Under the pieces are notes generated by a model. It was not told the origin of the DNA. It saw nothing but the letters and a program-made list of their open reading frames with translations, and made no database searches. A program made the position numbers and the translations under genes. A stretch of 64,000 nucleotides of DNA from Gammaproteobacteria bacterium (GTDB lineage: Bacteria > Pseudomonadota > Gammaproteobacteria > UBA6429 > Thiohalophilaceae), in contig JAPHTF010000119.1 in assembly GCA_026197095.1 (NCBI GenBank), positions 1 to 64,000 of the forward strand. Direction: 5' to 3'. Shown here one piece after another: positions 1 through 8,973 of this stretch (position 1 is its first letter; each line of letters begins with the position of its first letter).

Positions 1-572
1 TGCTGTTCAGATTCGGTAAATTCGGTGATTTTACTGATCGTTCCTGAATCTCGTTGTTCACCGTTGAGAGCCTGATATTCAACAGCCAGAATAAGGCCGA
101 TATTGTGTACGGGCCGATATTCGAGTTCACTAATGAATAATGCTTCATTCCAGGCAAACTGCGTGTCCTGGTCGGTATTTTTCCCTATGGTTCTGCTATG
201 ACGATAGTTTAGATTGAGTCTTAATGAAAGAGCCTCTGATTCAAGGGGAATAAACCGGAGTAATAAACCAGCATATTCTCCTGAGGTGAATCGAGCCGAG
301 CTAAGGGTATTATCTGCTTGGCTCATTTCAATATAACCCAACTCTAATCCGCCATGAAAGTATTGCGTAAATGGCTCGTACCAATTGATACCTAGTTGAT
401 TGATTTTCGTTTTATATGTATTTGTTGTGAAAGCTAATGTTGAGGTTTGATTCTGTGCAGCAAGAGAAAACTCGAGAAAGTTTTGTAACTGGTTAGCATG
501 AATAAACGTGGCCGGTAAAATGGATAATAAACTTAAAAATAGCGCTCTAACTTGATTTGTATGTATATTCAT
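1..572 (-). CDS. Exported outer-membrane beta-barrel-like protein (truncated by window edge)
   Basis: Partial gene. The ATG lies at 570-572 and the frame stays open to position 1, giving about 190 residues. It starts with a signal peptide (MNIHTNQVRALFLSLLSIL..., likely cleaved after FIHA). Alternating aromatic/hydrophobic strands follow (for example GLELGYIEM, AGLLLRFIPL, LSLRLNLNYRHS), as expected for an outer-membrane barrel. The start directly abuts the stop of the TonB-like gene (573-575), so the two are probably cotranscribed and translationally coupled. It would be the last visible gene of the long minus-strand envelope run. The C-terminus is outside the window, so the barrel size and the C-terminal Phe signature cannot be checked. 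No specific family was recognised. Confidence 0.7.
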   Translation of the reverse strand, partial: MNIHTNQVRALFLSLLSILPATFIHANQLQNFLEFSLAAQNQTSTLAFTTNTYKTKINQLGINWYEPFTQYFHGGLELGYIEMSQADNTLSSARFTSGEYAGLLLRFIPLESEALSLRLNLNYRHSRTIGKNTDQDTQFAWNEALFISELEYRPVHNIGLILAVEYQALNGEQRDSGTISKITEFTESEQ

Positions 573-1478
573 TTAAGAAGGTAATAAATCGATTGGCATC
601 GTGACAGTGACGGTGGCCACATTTTTTGCAGAAAATCTGAAGGACTTAACTTGCAACACGAGTTTTCGCTCTAATGACTTATTTCCAAGCTCACTAGAAA
701 TAATTTTACAGTTTACCACTTGGCCAGCAGCATTAATGGTTAATTCAAAAACAACTTTACCTTGTAACGTAGGATCTTTTCTTAATGCACGTTGGTAAGT
801 ATTTTGAAGTGCACCTTTATATTTATCAAAAACCAATGTGAGTTCTTCTATAGCACGGGCATTTTGCCCAGACTGAGTGCGGCGCGGAATATTTACCCGA
901 TCATTTCCAAGGTTGCTTGATACTTTAGTACCCTGACGCCCAGCTAAGCCAGTATTTCCTGTATTTCGACTAAGTTGAGATGTATCAATACCACCACTAC
1001 TTGATTTAGCTTTACTGCTTAATACAGAACTAGATTGAATTGTTTTAGCCGCAGTGCTTGACGATTTTAAAGGTTTAGATGTGCTTAAAGATGAAAGATC
1101 AAACATGCTTTGCAAGTCTTGGATATCATTGCTCATTGCCATCAGCCCGGATTTTTGTACTTTCTTTATGGCTTGGACTGTTTTTTTCTTAACCACTTCT
1201 TTGCGTGTTTTCTTTTCAACTGTTTTTTTCTTAACAGATTTAACCTTAGGGGCTGGTGGCTTTTGTAACCGTTTCTGTGTAATGAGTTTTGCAAGCCTGG
1301 GAGAGACGTGTTTTAGCTGTTTCTTTTCTGCTTCAGGTGAAGGTAGCCATGGAATGATTAATCCAATAACAATAAACAGGATAAGTACCCATTTTGCGAT
1401 ACGTAAAAAACGATCATCATTCCGTGTATTACTCCACGGAAAAACAGGTTCATAAAAATAATCAAACGAGGCTGACAT
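573..1478 (-). CDS. TonB/AgmX-like energy-transducer protein
   Basis: 301 residues. A short cytoplasmic N-terminus is followed by one membrane anchor (about residues 28-47, AKWVLILFIVIGLIIPWLP). A Lys/Pro-rich stretch (66-108, with many KKK runs) and a Ser/Gly-rich linker precede a C-terminal domain (about 212-300) that matches the AgmX/PglI or TonB-C type (NTYQRALRKDPTLQGKVVFE). The architecture is that of a protein anchored in the inner membrane that crosses the periplasm and passes motion to an outer-membrane partner. It follows two ExbD genes and one ExbB gene with 1-8 nt gaps, which supports that role. AgmX-type domains are known from Myxococcus gliding proteins and from other gammaproteobacterial ExbBD operons. 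The partner is probably the barrel protein at 1-572 or those at 11408-12807 (inference). Confidence 0.85.
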   Translation of the reverse strand: MSASFDYFYEPVFPWSNTRNDDRFLRIAKWVLILFIVIGLIIPWLPSPEAEKKQLKHVSPRLAKLITQKRLQKPPAPKVKSVKKKTVEKKTRKEVVKKKTVQAIKKVQKSGLMAMSNDIQDLQSMFDLSSLSTSKPLKSSSTAAKTIQSSSVLSSKAKSSSGGIDTSQLSRNTGNTGLAGRQGTKVSSNLGNDRVNIPRRTQSGQNARAIEELTLVFDKYKGALQNTYQRALRKDPTLQGKVVFELTINAAGQVVNCKIISSELGNKSLERKLVLQVKSFRFSAKNVATVTVTMPIDLLPS

Positions 1479-1479
1479 A

Positions 1480-1974
1480 TTAGCTTTTTTCCACTTGTTT
1501 ACGCACTACCGCGAGTGAAATATTCGCAAATTTCGTTCCGGCACAAGTGATCATAATTTTCTTCAGCAATTTATAGGGAATTTCTTTGTCCCCCATAACA
1601 GTTACGTCATAGCGTTTTTTCTTTTCAGGTTCTTTTTTAGCATATTTGATAAGTTCAAGTGCTAATTCGGGAATAATGGTTTTACCATTATTTGTGGCAG
1701 CATTTATATTAATAATATGTTTGCCGTTAATTTTAATATCTTCATCACTAACCATTACAACTAACGTTCTTTTAGGTTGTTTTTCTGTAGTAGAAGAGGG
1801 CAGTTGAATAGACTTTGTTGATGGCAGAGTTTCAGAGTCCGAAGACGTTACAAGTAAAAAGAACACCAGGATAGTAAAAATATCCATAAGAGAAACCATG
1901 TTTAATGATGCGCCACGATCTTTTCGGTGCTTATTAAGCGCGATCATTCTTTGTGTACGGCGTGAATCCTTCAT
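1480..1974 (-). CDS. ExbD/TolR-family proton-channel subunit (Asp-containing)
   Basis: 164 residues. The layout is that of ExbD: a basic cytoplasmic N-terminus, a single membrane helix (about 26-43, NMVSLMDIFTILVFFLLV) and a periplasmic domain. Asp31 sits where ExbD/TolR proteins carry the essential protonatable membrane aspartate (Asp25 in E. coli ExbD). This makes it the likely proton-conducting member of the pair encoded here. It is placed between the Asn-type ExbD (1983-2486) and the AgmX/TonB-like gene, with gaps of 8 and 1 nt. It would form a complex with the ExbB homologue at 2489-3115. The start ATG at 1974 is the only good one ahead of the membrane helix. Confidence 0.9.
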   Translation of the reverse strand: MKDSRRTQRMIALNKHRKDRGASLNMVSLMDIFTILVFFLLVTSSDSETLPSTKSIQLPSSTTEKQPKRTLVVMVSDEDIKINGKHIININAATNNGKTIIPELALELIKYAKKEPEKKKRYDVTVMGDKEIPYKLLKKIMITCAGTKFANISLAVVRKQVEKS

Positions 1975-1982
1975 AGTTAAAC

Positions 1983-2486
1983 CTATTTTAACGCTGGTGC
2001 GTCGCCAATTGATATATCAGGAAAAAGATCAAATTGTACAACTTCGCCATCCTCTACAGCATTAAATACACGTACTGCATCCATAGTACTAATCAGTGAG
2101 TCATATTTAGTGTTTTGTTGCGACAAGATAGTAATATTTGTTTTCTCGGGGTAACTGGCTTTAATCTGCTTTAAAACACTATTAAGTATTTTGAAATGAC
2201 CATTCGTTTCAAATGTAGGGATATTTTTTATTACACGATTATTATTGTCTGTAACCAGAAAATATTTTTCACCCATAATTACGTTAACTTCAAACGTTTT
2301 CTTGTTAGATGGCGAACTACTTGTTTGAGTCGTTGTGGGTAAATTAATATCAAGAACGGTCAAATGTGTAAACACAGTTGTAATGAGCAAGAATGGCACA
2401 AGAATAACCATCAGGTTCATAAACGCAGTAATGTCGAGTTCAACACTTTCAGGAATGCGCACTCGTCTGGCAGTTCTTTTACTCAT
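1983..2486 (-). CDS. ExbD/TolR-family subunit with Asn in place of the membrane Asp
   Basis: 167 residues with ExbD topology: a basic start (MSKRTARRVRIPESVELDI), one membrane helix (about 20-40, TAFMNLMVILVPFLLITTVF) and a periplasmic domain. The position equivalent to the catalytic membrane Asp is Asn24 (AFMNLMVIL). A nearby acidic residue, Asp18, lies before the helix. The protein is therefore probably a structural or regulatory partner of the Asp-containing ExbD next door, not a proton carrier. Paired, non-identical ExbD subunits are known in Agl-type motors of Myxococcus (AglQ, AglS). The gene starts 2 nt after the ExbB stop, and its own stop is 8 nt before the next start. Confidence 0.88.
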   Translation of the reverse strand: MSKRTARRVRIPESVELDITAFMNLMVILVPFLLITTVFTHLTVLDINLPTTTQTSSSPSNKKTFEVNVIMGEKYFLVTDNNNRVIKNIPTFETNGHFKILNSVLKQIKASYPEKTNITILSQQNTKYDSLISTMDAVRVFNAVEDGEVVQFDLFPDISIGDAPALK

Positions 2487-2488
2487 TA

Positions 2489-3115
2489 TTATTTACGTTT
2501 TGTTAATAATTTAAGAAATTTAACAACAGCCATTTCAAGACTTACAATTATTTCAGTCGTTTTTGCCTGAAGTATTGTATATATAAGAATAAGCGGAATA
2601 GCCGTCATGAGCCCGAAAGCCGTTGTATTCATGGCAACTGATATACTGGTTGAAAGTATTTCACCTTTAAGGGCAGGATCAACCGCAGCAACAGCGGTAA
2701 ATGCTTTGATTAAACCAATAATTGTTCCAAGCAAACCAAGTAGGGTCGCGATATTGGCAAACATAGAGAGGTAATGAGTACGTTTCTCTAATTGTGGAAT
2801 GGTCTCCATCATACTATCTTCAATGGCTGTTTCTATTTCATCACGATCATTGGATGATTTCATACAAACCAAACCTTCACTGAGCATACGACTAATCGCA
2901 TGATTAGATTGTGAAGCTAAAGTATAAGCACCTTGCATGTCACCACTTTTTAATAAGGGAATAAGCTTTTTCAACAAGCTCTTATTTCGACGTTTAATAA
3001 TGGTTAAATAAACATAACGTTCAATTGCTATAGCAAGACCTAAGGCAAGAACAATCATGATGGGATACATGAAAATGCCACCATCTTGAAAAAAATCAAC
3101 TATTACTTTGTACAT
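2489..3115 (-). CDS. ExbB/TolQ/MotA-family proton-channel protein
   Basis: 208 residues with three predicted membrane helices (about 14-33, 112-137 and 157-180). The segment containing ATLLGLLGTIIGLIKAF is the family signature, and a cytoplasmic loop lies between helices 1 and 2. The protein forms the pentameric core around the ExbD dimer in the inner membrane and converts proton flow into motion. The start is well supported by a strong ribosome-binding site (AGGAGG about 5 nt upstream, in the minus-strand reading of 3116-3130). It opens a compact set of five genes (ExbB, ExbD, ExbD, AgmX/TonB-like, barrel protein). It is separated from the upstream TPR group by 185 nt, so a separate promoter is possible. 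Confidence 0.92.
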   Translation of the reverse strand: MYKVIVDFFQDGGIFMYPIMIVLALGLAIAIERYVYLTIIKRRNKSLLKKLIPLLKSGDMQGAYTLASQSNHAISRMLSEGLVCMKSSNDRDEIETAIEDSMMETIPQLEKRTHYLSMFANIATLLGLLGTIIGLIKAFTAVAAVDPALKGEILSTSISVAMNTTAFGLMTAIPLILIYTILQAKTTEIIVSLEMAVVKFLKLLTKRK

Positions 3116-3300
3116 ACCACCCTCCTGAATAGTGGATGTGTTATAAATTATTTAGTGTATTAAATATACAGAGGGAAAACTGGCTATCGTAACAGTTGTT
3201 ACTGATACAGCCTGCGGAGTTTTTGAACTCTACAACCTCGGCTGATATTAATTTTCTCCAAATGTAAATTACTCTGAATTATTAATCCAGTTACTGGTTC

Positions 3301-3591
3301 TCACTGTTTATCTTTTTTCGATGAATATATCTGGAAATAGCGAATTCTGCGCTTAAAATTATCTCTGTCCACCGGTGCTAATGCTTCGTCAATCAGGCTT
3401 TCAATTGGCGGGGCATTCATATCGGGCAATTCAGAATTTTTCCATGGCACAATATAAAGCATCTTTGGCAGTTCTTTATTGCCAATAATGGACATACCTT
3501 CTAATTCTATTCTGTCTTCTGCTGATAGTGGCCCGTTAAAAATCATTAACGTGATAACCATCAAAAATTGAAATATATTTTTATTATTCAT
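3301..3591 (-). CDS. Small exported protein of unknown function
   Basis: 96 residues. An N-terminal signal peptide (MNNKNIFQFLMVITLMIF..., likely cut after PLSA) leaves a mature part of about 70 residues containing IELEGMSIIGNKELPKMLY and a basic C-terminus. I do not recognise a named family. It lies between the TPR lipoprotein (stop at 3604) and the ExbB/ExbD genes, 12 nt from the former, so it probably belongs to the same periplasmic complex. The length, the signal peptide and the in-line spacing all argue that it is real. A role as an adaptor between the TPR proteins and the motor is only a guess from position. Confidence 0.75.
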   Translation of the reverse strand: MNNKNIFQFLMVITLMIFNGPLSAEDRIELEGMSIIGNKELPKMLYIVPWKNSELPDMNAPPIESLIDEALAPVDRDNFKRRIRYFQIYSSKKDKQ

Positions 3592-3603
3592 AATTTATCC
3601 TGA

Positions 3604-4233
3604 TTATTTTTTACTAAGGGCGTTTTGCTGCCTTCTTTCAAGATCGACTATCCACTTACTTACTTGCTGATCATTGCCCTTAGATAAATCATTGTAAATT
3701 TTGTATTGTTTTATCGCCTTTTCTAAATTATATAAATATAAATCATATAAAATACCTAAATTCAAATGGGCATTAGCATAACCAGATTCTATATTGATGG
3801 CCTTTTCATAGCTGGCTTTTGCATTAGAAAAATCACCCTTTCTTCGGTATAAAAAACCTTGTTGATTTAACGCATAAATATTATCAGGTGAAATCTTTAA
3901 TGCCTGTTGCATTGATGTTTCTGCTTTTTCAAACATGTTCATTTTAATATAAAGAATCCCCAGGTTTACATGTGCATTTGAGAAATCAGGCTGTTGCTGG
4001 ATAACTTTAGTTAGCAATAATTGTGCACTTTTTGTATTGCCGGATTTCATTTCGAAAACTGCATCGACATATAATTTATTCGTGCCAGGATTAAGTTCCT
4101 TATTACTTGAGGGCAAATTGTCCGGTGTAACCGAGCAAGCAGAGAAAAATAGCGTGAACAGTAATGTAGCTACTGTTCGCGTATTAGGGTGTTTCTCTGC
4201 ATAAGAAAGCGCACTAAGCAAATTATTCAACAT
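3604..4233 (-). CDS. TPR-repeat lipoprotein
   Basis: About 209 residues from the chosen ATG at 4233. That start has GAGAAG just upstream and reads MLNNLLSALSYAEK. An earlier ATG at 4260 adds nine residues but has no ribosome-binding site. The lipobox LFFSAC indicates an outer-membrane or periplasm-facing lipoprotein. At least three tandem tetratricopeptide repeats follow (for example FSNAHVNLGILYIKMNMFEKA, DNIYALNQQGFLYRRKGDFS and YANAHLNLGILYDLYL). The start overlaps the 3' end of the 949-residue TPR gene by 11 nt, which implies translational coupling. TPR lipoproteins commonly act as scaffolds. The counterpart in Agl-Glt systems would be GltE/AglT-like (inference). Confidence 0.85.
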   Translation of the reverse strand: MLNNLLSALSYAEKHPNTRTVATLLFTLFFSACSVTPDNLPSSNKELNPGTNKLYVDAVFEMKSGNTKSAQLLLTKVIQQQPDFSNAHVNLGILYIKMNMFEKAETSMQQALKISPDNIYALNQQGFLYRRKGDFSNAKASYEKAINIESGYANAHLNLGILYDLYLYNLEKAIKQYKIYNDLSKGNDQQVSKWIVDLERRQQNALSKK

Positions 4234-7072
4234 AAGCTTCTCGCTTTTCTGCTTTAGCATAACGGACAGGGTTCAACTTACTTAACTCTGTAATACTTAA
4301 TTTTACCCATTTGTCATATATATTATCTTTAACTCGCTCTGCATTTGCGGTATGGATATCAATTGCTTTTTCTTCAAATGGAAAAGCCTGATCCTCGATC
4401 AAGACAGTGTATTGCTCAAGTTCTTCTTTATTCAGGTTTTTGGGCTTTTGTGACTGAAGTAATGCTCCAGCAAAGTCATTGTATATTTCTGCGATGTAGT
4501 ATGTTGCGGATGTGGTAATTTCAGCAACTCGATATTTCATCGCGTTATCATAGGATTTAACTACTTTCTCCATAAGACCTTTTTTCTTTTTAAGACTGCG
4601 TTTTAATGGAATGGTTAAACGTACTGATTTATATGCTTTAAATAAGGGTAAAGTCAGTTGCATATAAGCATTTGCAGCCAGGAAATGCGTGCGGCGAGTG
4701 CGCTCTTTTCCGCCACGGTTGTCCGCTTTGATAATTTCTCTTAACCAGTGATGATAACGTTTATGGTTTGATTTTTTATTGAAGTCTGCTAACAGCTGTC
4801 TTGCTTCAATAGCTTGTTCAAGTGGTTTGGGATAATTTTTAATATATGCAGTTAGAATACGCTGGGCAGTTTTTTCTCGTTTATTTGCATTATATATGGA
4901 GGCAGCTTCCCAAAGTAATTCCCGACGTTGATTGGCTGTATAGTGTTTGGCTGTATTGGACAACACAATCATTTCATTAGCAGCTTTTAAAGCCTTACCG
5001 GATTTATTGTAAACAAGGGCTAATTTTTCTGTAACACCAAATTGAAGCTTATGTGACTCAGGATAGTTCTTTCTGAAATCTTCAAGTATTTTCCGGGCTT
5101 TAGCCCAGTTCTCAAGGTTGATATAGATTGTTGCAGCATCATAGTCTGCTGTAGCACGTAGTTTAGAGTCAGGCACAACTTTGCCTACACGAAGAAAAAA
5201 TTCAGCAGCAATGGCACTTTTATTTGAACTTTTAGCGAGCTCACCTTGCTTATAAATACTGGCAGCAAGACGTTCATTAATGTTTTTGATTTCTTTATGG
5301 TTACCGGGTAATTTCTTTTTTAGTGCCTGGTAAGATTCTTCAGCTTTACTATAGTTTCTCATTTCAAACTCAGAGTGTCCTATTACCAGTAGGGCACTAA
5401 TGACTAACTCTTGGCCAGTTTTCGATGTTAATTGGGGATTACTACTTAATTGGCTTGCAGTACTTATTGCTCGTGGGTAGTCGCCTGTTTTAAAGAGCTC
5501 TTCTGATGTATTGACTAAAATTGAAGCTGTATATTTATTACGTGGGTATGTCTCGGTAAATTTCAGTGCGCTGCTAATCTTTTTTTGCTGCCATTGCTTT
5601 TGCTCAGCACCCTTTAAACTTTTTTCTATAGCCGGATAAAGAAGTAATGCGGCGTAAGCAGCGTTTTCTTGCTGCTTGTGTTGTGGGTATTGGTATGCGG
5701 TCTTTTCAAATTGATATATCGCATTTTTATATTGACCAGCATCTTGATGAGCTTCAGCTAGTAAGAAATTAATTTTTTCAGTGCCGTTATCTTTAGGGAA
5801 AGACGTTATATATAGCTTGTACCATGTTGTGGCTTCAGTAATCGAAGAAACAAATTGAGTGTTGTTAGTTTTTTTCTTTTTAGCTTTATTATCTGTTTTA
5901 ATTTTTCGTGCCTGGGCATGATAGTGATTCGCTAATTCCTGAATATGTTGTTTTAATAAAGGGGTAATAGATTCCCTGGCTGTAATACTTTGTACTTTCC
6001 AATAATCAGTATTCATACCGTATTGTTTTACAAAACTGATTTTTGCCGGTAAGACTAAACTGGCAAAACCACCTTTTTTATAAGCATCGATTGCCTTTGA
6101 ATGATATTTCGGTGCCAGGGATGAAGTGGGGTATCGCTTGCTATAGGCAAGGTACGTAACAGAGGCGTCACGTATGCGATCTTTTTCAAGATAAAGCTCT
6201 GCAAGGTTATTATAAATTATTGACTCAAATGGTTTCTGCCCGTTTTGAGTAAAATAGTCTGTTACGCTGATGTGGCCTTGTTGATAGGAAAAGGACAGGC
6301 TGGTGACGCGCAAAACATCCATAAGTAACTCTTTATCAGAACGAGAAATTTCTGTAGAAGGCCCGTCAATAGAAAGCTGACCTTGTTGGTATTTGCGCTC
6401 AAGAAAACGAATAAATATATGACTTGATTCTGCATAGTCAGATTGTTTAAAGCGAGACCAGCCATACTTGTATAGTGATTTCTCGTAATAACCTGAATCA
6501 GGATGATTGTTTATAATGCTCGAATAGGCTTCTTCTGCTTGTTTATATTTACCTGAAACAAAATAGGTTTCACCACGTCTAAATTGCACTTCTTCAATAT
6601 AACGTGTTTTTGGAAAGTCTCTGACGATAGTATTTAATGTAAGAAGAAATTTATCTTGTTGCAGATCGAGTTCATAGGCTTTGGCTAATTGATACAGAAT
6701 GAGATCATTATTAGTCCGATTTGGATAAGTTTTAAGGAATGTTTCATAGAGACCAATTGCAGCTTTGATTTTTTTCCTGGATAAAACTCGGTCCTTTTTG
6801 TTATCTGAGGCGCCTTTTTCCTGGCCTGTTTGCAATTCAATATCAGCAAGACGACGCAGGGCGTCACCGTATAGGGTGCTTTTAGGTGCGTTTCTGAGGA
6901 AACGACGATAAAACTCAGACGTATTCTCACGCTTTAATGGCGTTGCAATCGGCTCTTCAAGGTTGAGTGTTTTTTCTGATAAGGCTTCAATAGTGGTATC
7001 TTTATGCGGGTTGCTGGAACAGGCTGATAAAGAGGCAACTAAACACAATGTAGTGAGTGAAGATAACTTCAT
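4223..7072 (-). CDS. Large TPR-repeat lipoprotein
   Basis: 949 residues with a lipoprotein signal (MKLSSLTTLCLVASLSAC, Cys18). The rest is a long alpha-helical solenoid of tetratricopeptide-type repeats. Clear units include FRRGETYFVSGKYKQAEEAY, INFLLAEAHQDAGQYKNAIY, GHSEFEMRNYSKAEESYQAL and YDAATIYINLENWAKARKIL. There is no catalytic domain, so it is probably a periplasmic scaffold tethered to a membrane. The start ATG overlaps the stop of the upstream TPR gene by 4 nt (ATGA), and its own end overlaps the next TPR gene. Three consecutive TPR genes beside ExbBD and AgmX-like genes resemble the TPR-rich Glt sets (GltD/AgmU, GltE/AglT), but no one-to-one match can be claimed by eye. Confidence 0.88.
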   Translation of the reverse strand: MKLSSLTTLCLVASLSACSSNPHKDTTIEALSEKTLNLEEPIATPLKRENTSEFYRRFLRNAPKSTLYGDALRRLADIELQTGQEKGASDNKKDRVLSRKKIKAAIGLYETFLKTYPNRTNNDLILYQLAKAYELDLQQDKFLLTLNTIVRDFPKTRYIEEVQFRRGETYFVSGKYKQAEEAYSSIINNHPDSGYYEKSLYKYGWSRFKQSDYAESSHIFIRFLERKYQQGQLSIDGPSTEISRSDKELLMDVLRVTSLSFSYQQGHISVTDYFTQNGQKPFESIIYNNLAELYLEKDRIRDASVTYLAYSKRYPTSSLAPKYHSKAIDAYKKGGFASLVLPAKISFVKQYGMNTDYWKVQSITARESITPLLKQHIQELANHYHAQARKIKTDNKAKKKKTNNTQFVSSITEATTWYKLYITSFPKDNGTEKINFLLAEAHQDAGQYKNAIYQFEKTAYQYPQHKQQENAAYAALLLYPAIEKSLKGAEQKQWQQKKISSALKFTETYPRNKYTASILVNTSEELFKTGDYPRAISTASQLSSNPQLTSKTGQELVISALLVIGHSEFEMRNYSKAEESYQALKKKLPGNHKEIKNINERLAASIYKQGELAKSSNKSAIAAEFFLRVGKVVPDSKLRATADYDAATIYINLENWAKARKILEDFRKNYPESHKLQFGVTEKLALVYNKSGKALKAANEMIVLSNTAKHYTANQRRELLWEAASIYNANKREKTAQRILTAYIKNYPKPLEQAIEARQLLADFNKKSNHKRYHHWLREIIKADNRGGKERTRRTHFLAANAYMQLTLPLFKAYKSVRLTIPLKRSLKKKKGLMEKVVKSYDNAMKYRVAEITTSATYYIAEIYNDFAGALLQSQKPKNLNKEELEQYTVLIEDQAFPFEEKAIDIHTANAERVKDNIYDKWVKLSITELSKLNPVRYAKAEKREAYVE

Positions 7073-8955
7073 TTTACAACACCTGCGTTAGTGCTCTCTG
7101 TATTTGAATTTTCAGGCAAGGTCATCCGGTCATAGAGCCGTGCAAAAGAATAGTTTGCGCGGGTGTGATAGTTTTTAATCTGAGCATAACGTTGTTGTAA
7201 AGAAGCGCTTGCTCGTTTCTCAATAAGTTTTTCTTGTGATGAAAGAATGCTTGTGATTTTTTTTAATAAGTTATCGAGTTTTATTTCTTTATCTTTAATT
7301 CTTTTATCAAACCCAGAAAAGGCAGAGGGCGCATTTGTTGTAGATTGCTTAAGTGACTGCAGGCTCTTAGTCGAAATATCTAATGCCCTGTCAACCTGAT
7401 TAAGTTCGTTTTTGACTTTCCAGAAGCGAGGTGCATAATCAGTACTGATTTCCCAGAGTACTAATCCGCGAAGTAACTGGTATTTTTCTGCTTCTTCGGA
7501 GAAATCTTCATTTTTGCTAAGATGTTTTAAAGATCGTCCAATTTTATCAAGACTAATTAATATCTCTTTTTCATCTTCTGTTGCCAGGGCGTAAAAATTA
7601 TTATGTTGTTTTATTTGATTAATTTTGGCTGCCAGCTTATTCCGTTTTTCTTTCAATGCAGTAACAAGTATTAAACGTGAATCATTGCTTGTGGAACGTT
7701 GTTGCTTTTTATAGTAGGTGTTTCGTTCTTTCAGCATTAAGTAATATGCTGAAAATTGATTTTTCCACTTACTGAGATTTTTATGTAAATAAATCAGGTC
7801 TAAATAATTTTTATGGATTCTTTGAAAATCAATATCATTAAGAAGGTGATGAATATAAGGCACTGAAATTGAGCCCGGCAATTTATTTTTGTACTCAGTA
7901 GCTAAAATATTTTCAGTCACCATTGCAGGTCTTAATGCAATTAATAGTTGACCTGACTTTACTGCTGATATCGCTGAATTTATTTTTGTTAATTCTTTTT
8001 TATAGTTATCAATGGCATAGGTGTAATGTTGTAATGCAAGTTGATTTTTGTCCATTTTCTCCAGCGTGTAAGGTATGGCTAGCAACGATTCCTGGACAGC
8101 CGTATCTATCACAGGCCAGTCACGTAACTCCATCCAGGGAATGAGCGCTTGCTCAAGTTTATTTTGTTGTTGGTAAGCCCAGCCGATACCTAGCAATGCT
8201 TTAGCGGATAAAGGACCTTTCAAGCGAACTTTTTGTAAATATTTGGTTGATATCTGCGGGTAGTTTTGTCGTATATAGGCATAACCCAATGCAACATTGG
8301 TTTTATCTCTTAATGCTTTGAGTTCTTCGTCACTTGTTTTGAGATCACTTATCTGTTTTAGTAATTCGCTACCTTCTTTGTTTTTACCGCTCTTAATCAG
8401 GTATATCCCTAAATTATATTTTGCATAAATCTGCCAGTCTTCATGCGCATCAAGTTGCTTAATTGCTTCAAATGCTTTCGAAAAATCTTTTTGCTTCAAA
8501 TAAGTGTTCGCCAGCATATTTTGTCTTTCAGCTTCTCTTTCCTTTGATAAGGAACTTTTGACTTTAATTAATGCTTTGTTGGCTTCGTTATAGAGTTGAC
8601 CTTGATAGCGCATTTTCCCCACATTGAACCACGCACGATCTTGCGTTTCTTCTGCCGTGTTATTTTCAATTAAGCCGGAAAAAATATTACTGGCATCCTG
8701 ATGTAATCCGTAATAAAGATATAAGCCTCCTAATAGTAATTCAGGATCAACTTCCTGCGAGGTAATAGGGGCGCGGTCTTTTGCCACCATCAGGTTAGTA
8801 ATAGACGTAAAATATTGCTCCTGATAAAAATGATATAGCGCTTCACCATAACGTAAATCATTAACCTGATGTGGTTCACGCTCAGCAGCCATACTGCTTA
8901 TTGCTAAAGATGCAATAACAGCCGTTGTGATACCTTGTTTTAATAAATGAATCAT
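7069..8955 (-). CDS. Exported TPR-repeat protein
   Basis: 628 residues. The cleavable signal peptide (MIHLLKQGITTAVIASLAISSMA, cut before AEREP) has no lipobox, so the protein is probably soluble in the periplasm. The N-terminal half carries TPR-like repeats (LYHFYQEQYFTSITNLMVAK, AWFNVGKMRYQGQLYNEANK, AKYNLGIYLIKSGKNKEGSE). The C-terminal third (about 410-620) is rich in Lys, Glu, Leu and Gln and probably forms coiled coils. It shares a 4-nt overlap with the following TPR gene and begins 18 nt after the stop of the coiled-coil protein at 8974. Its function is unknown beyond a scaffold role inferred from repeats and context. Confidence 0.85.
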   Translation of the reverse strand: MIHLLKQGITTAVIASLAISSMAAEREPHQVNDLRYGEALYHFYQEQYFTSITNLMVAKDRAPITSQEVDPELLLGGLYLYYGLHQDASNIFSGLIENNTAEETQDRAWFNVGKMRYQGQLYNEANKALIKVKSSLSKEREAERQNMLANTYLKQKDFSKAFEAIKQLDAHEDWQIYAKYNLGIYLIKSGKNKEGSELLKQISDLKTSDEELKALRDKTNVALGYAYIRQNYPQISTKYLQKVRLKGPLSAKALLGIGWAYQQQNKLEQALIPWMELRDWPVIDTAVQESLLAIPYTLEKMDKNQLALQHYTYAIDNYKKELTKINSAISAVKSGQLLIALRPAMVTENILATEYKNKLPGSISVPYIHHLLNDIDFQRIHKNYLDLIYLHKNLSKWKNQFSAYYLMLKERNTYYKKQQRSTSNDSRLILVTALKEKRNKLAAKINQIKQHNNFYALATEDEKEILISLDKIGRSLKHLSKNEDFSEEAEKYQLLRGLVLWEISTDYAPRFWKVKNELNQVDRALDISTKSLQSLKQSTTNAPSAFSGFDKRIKDKEIKLDNLLKKITSILSSQEKLIEKRASASLQQRYAQIKNYHTRANYSFARLYDRMTLPENSNTESTNAGVVK

Positions 8956-8973
8956 AGTGAAATAGAAATCTAC

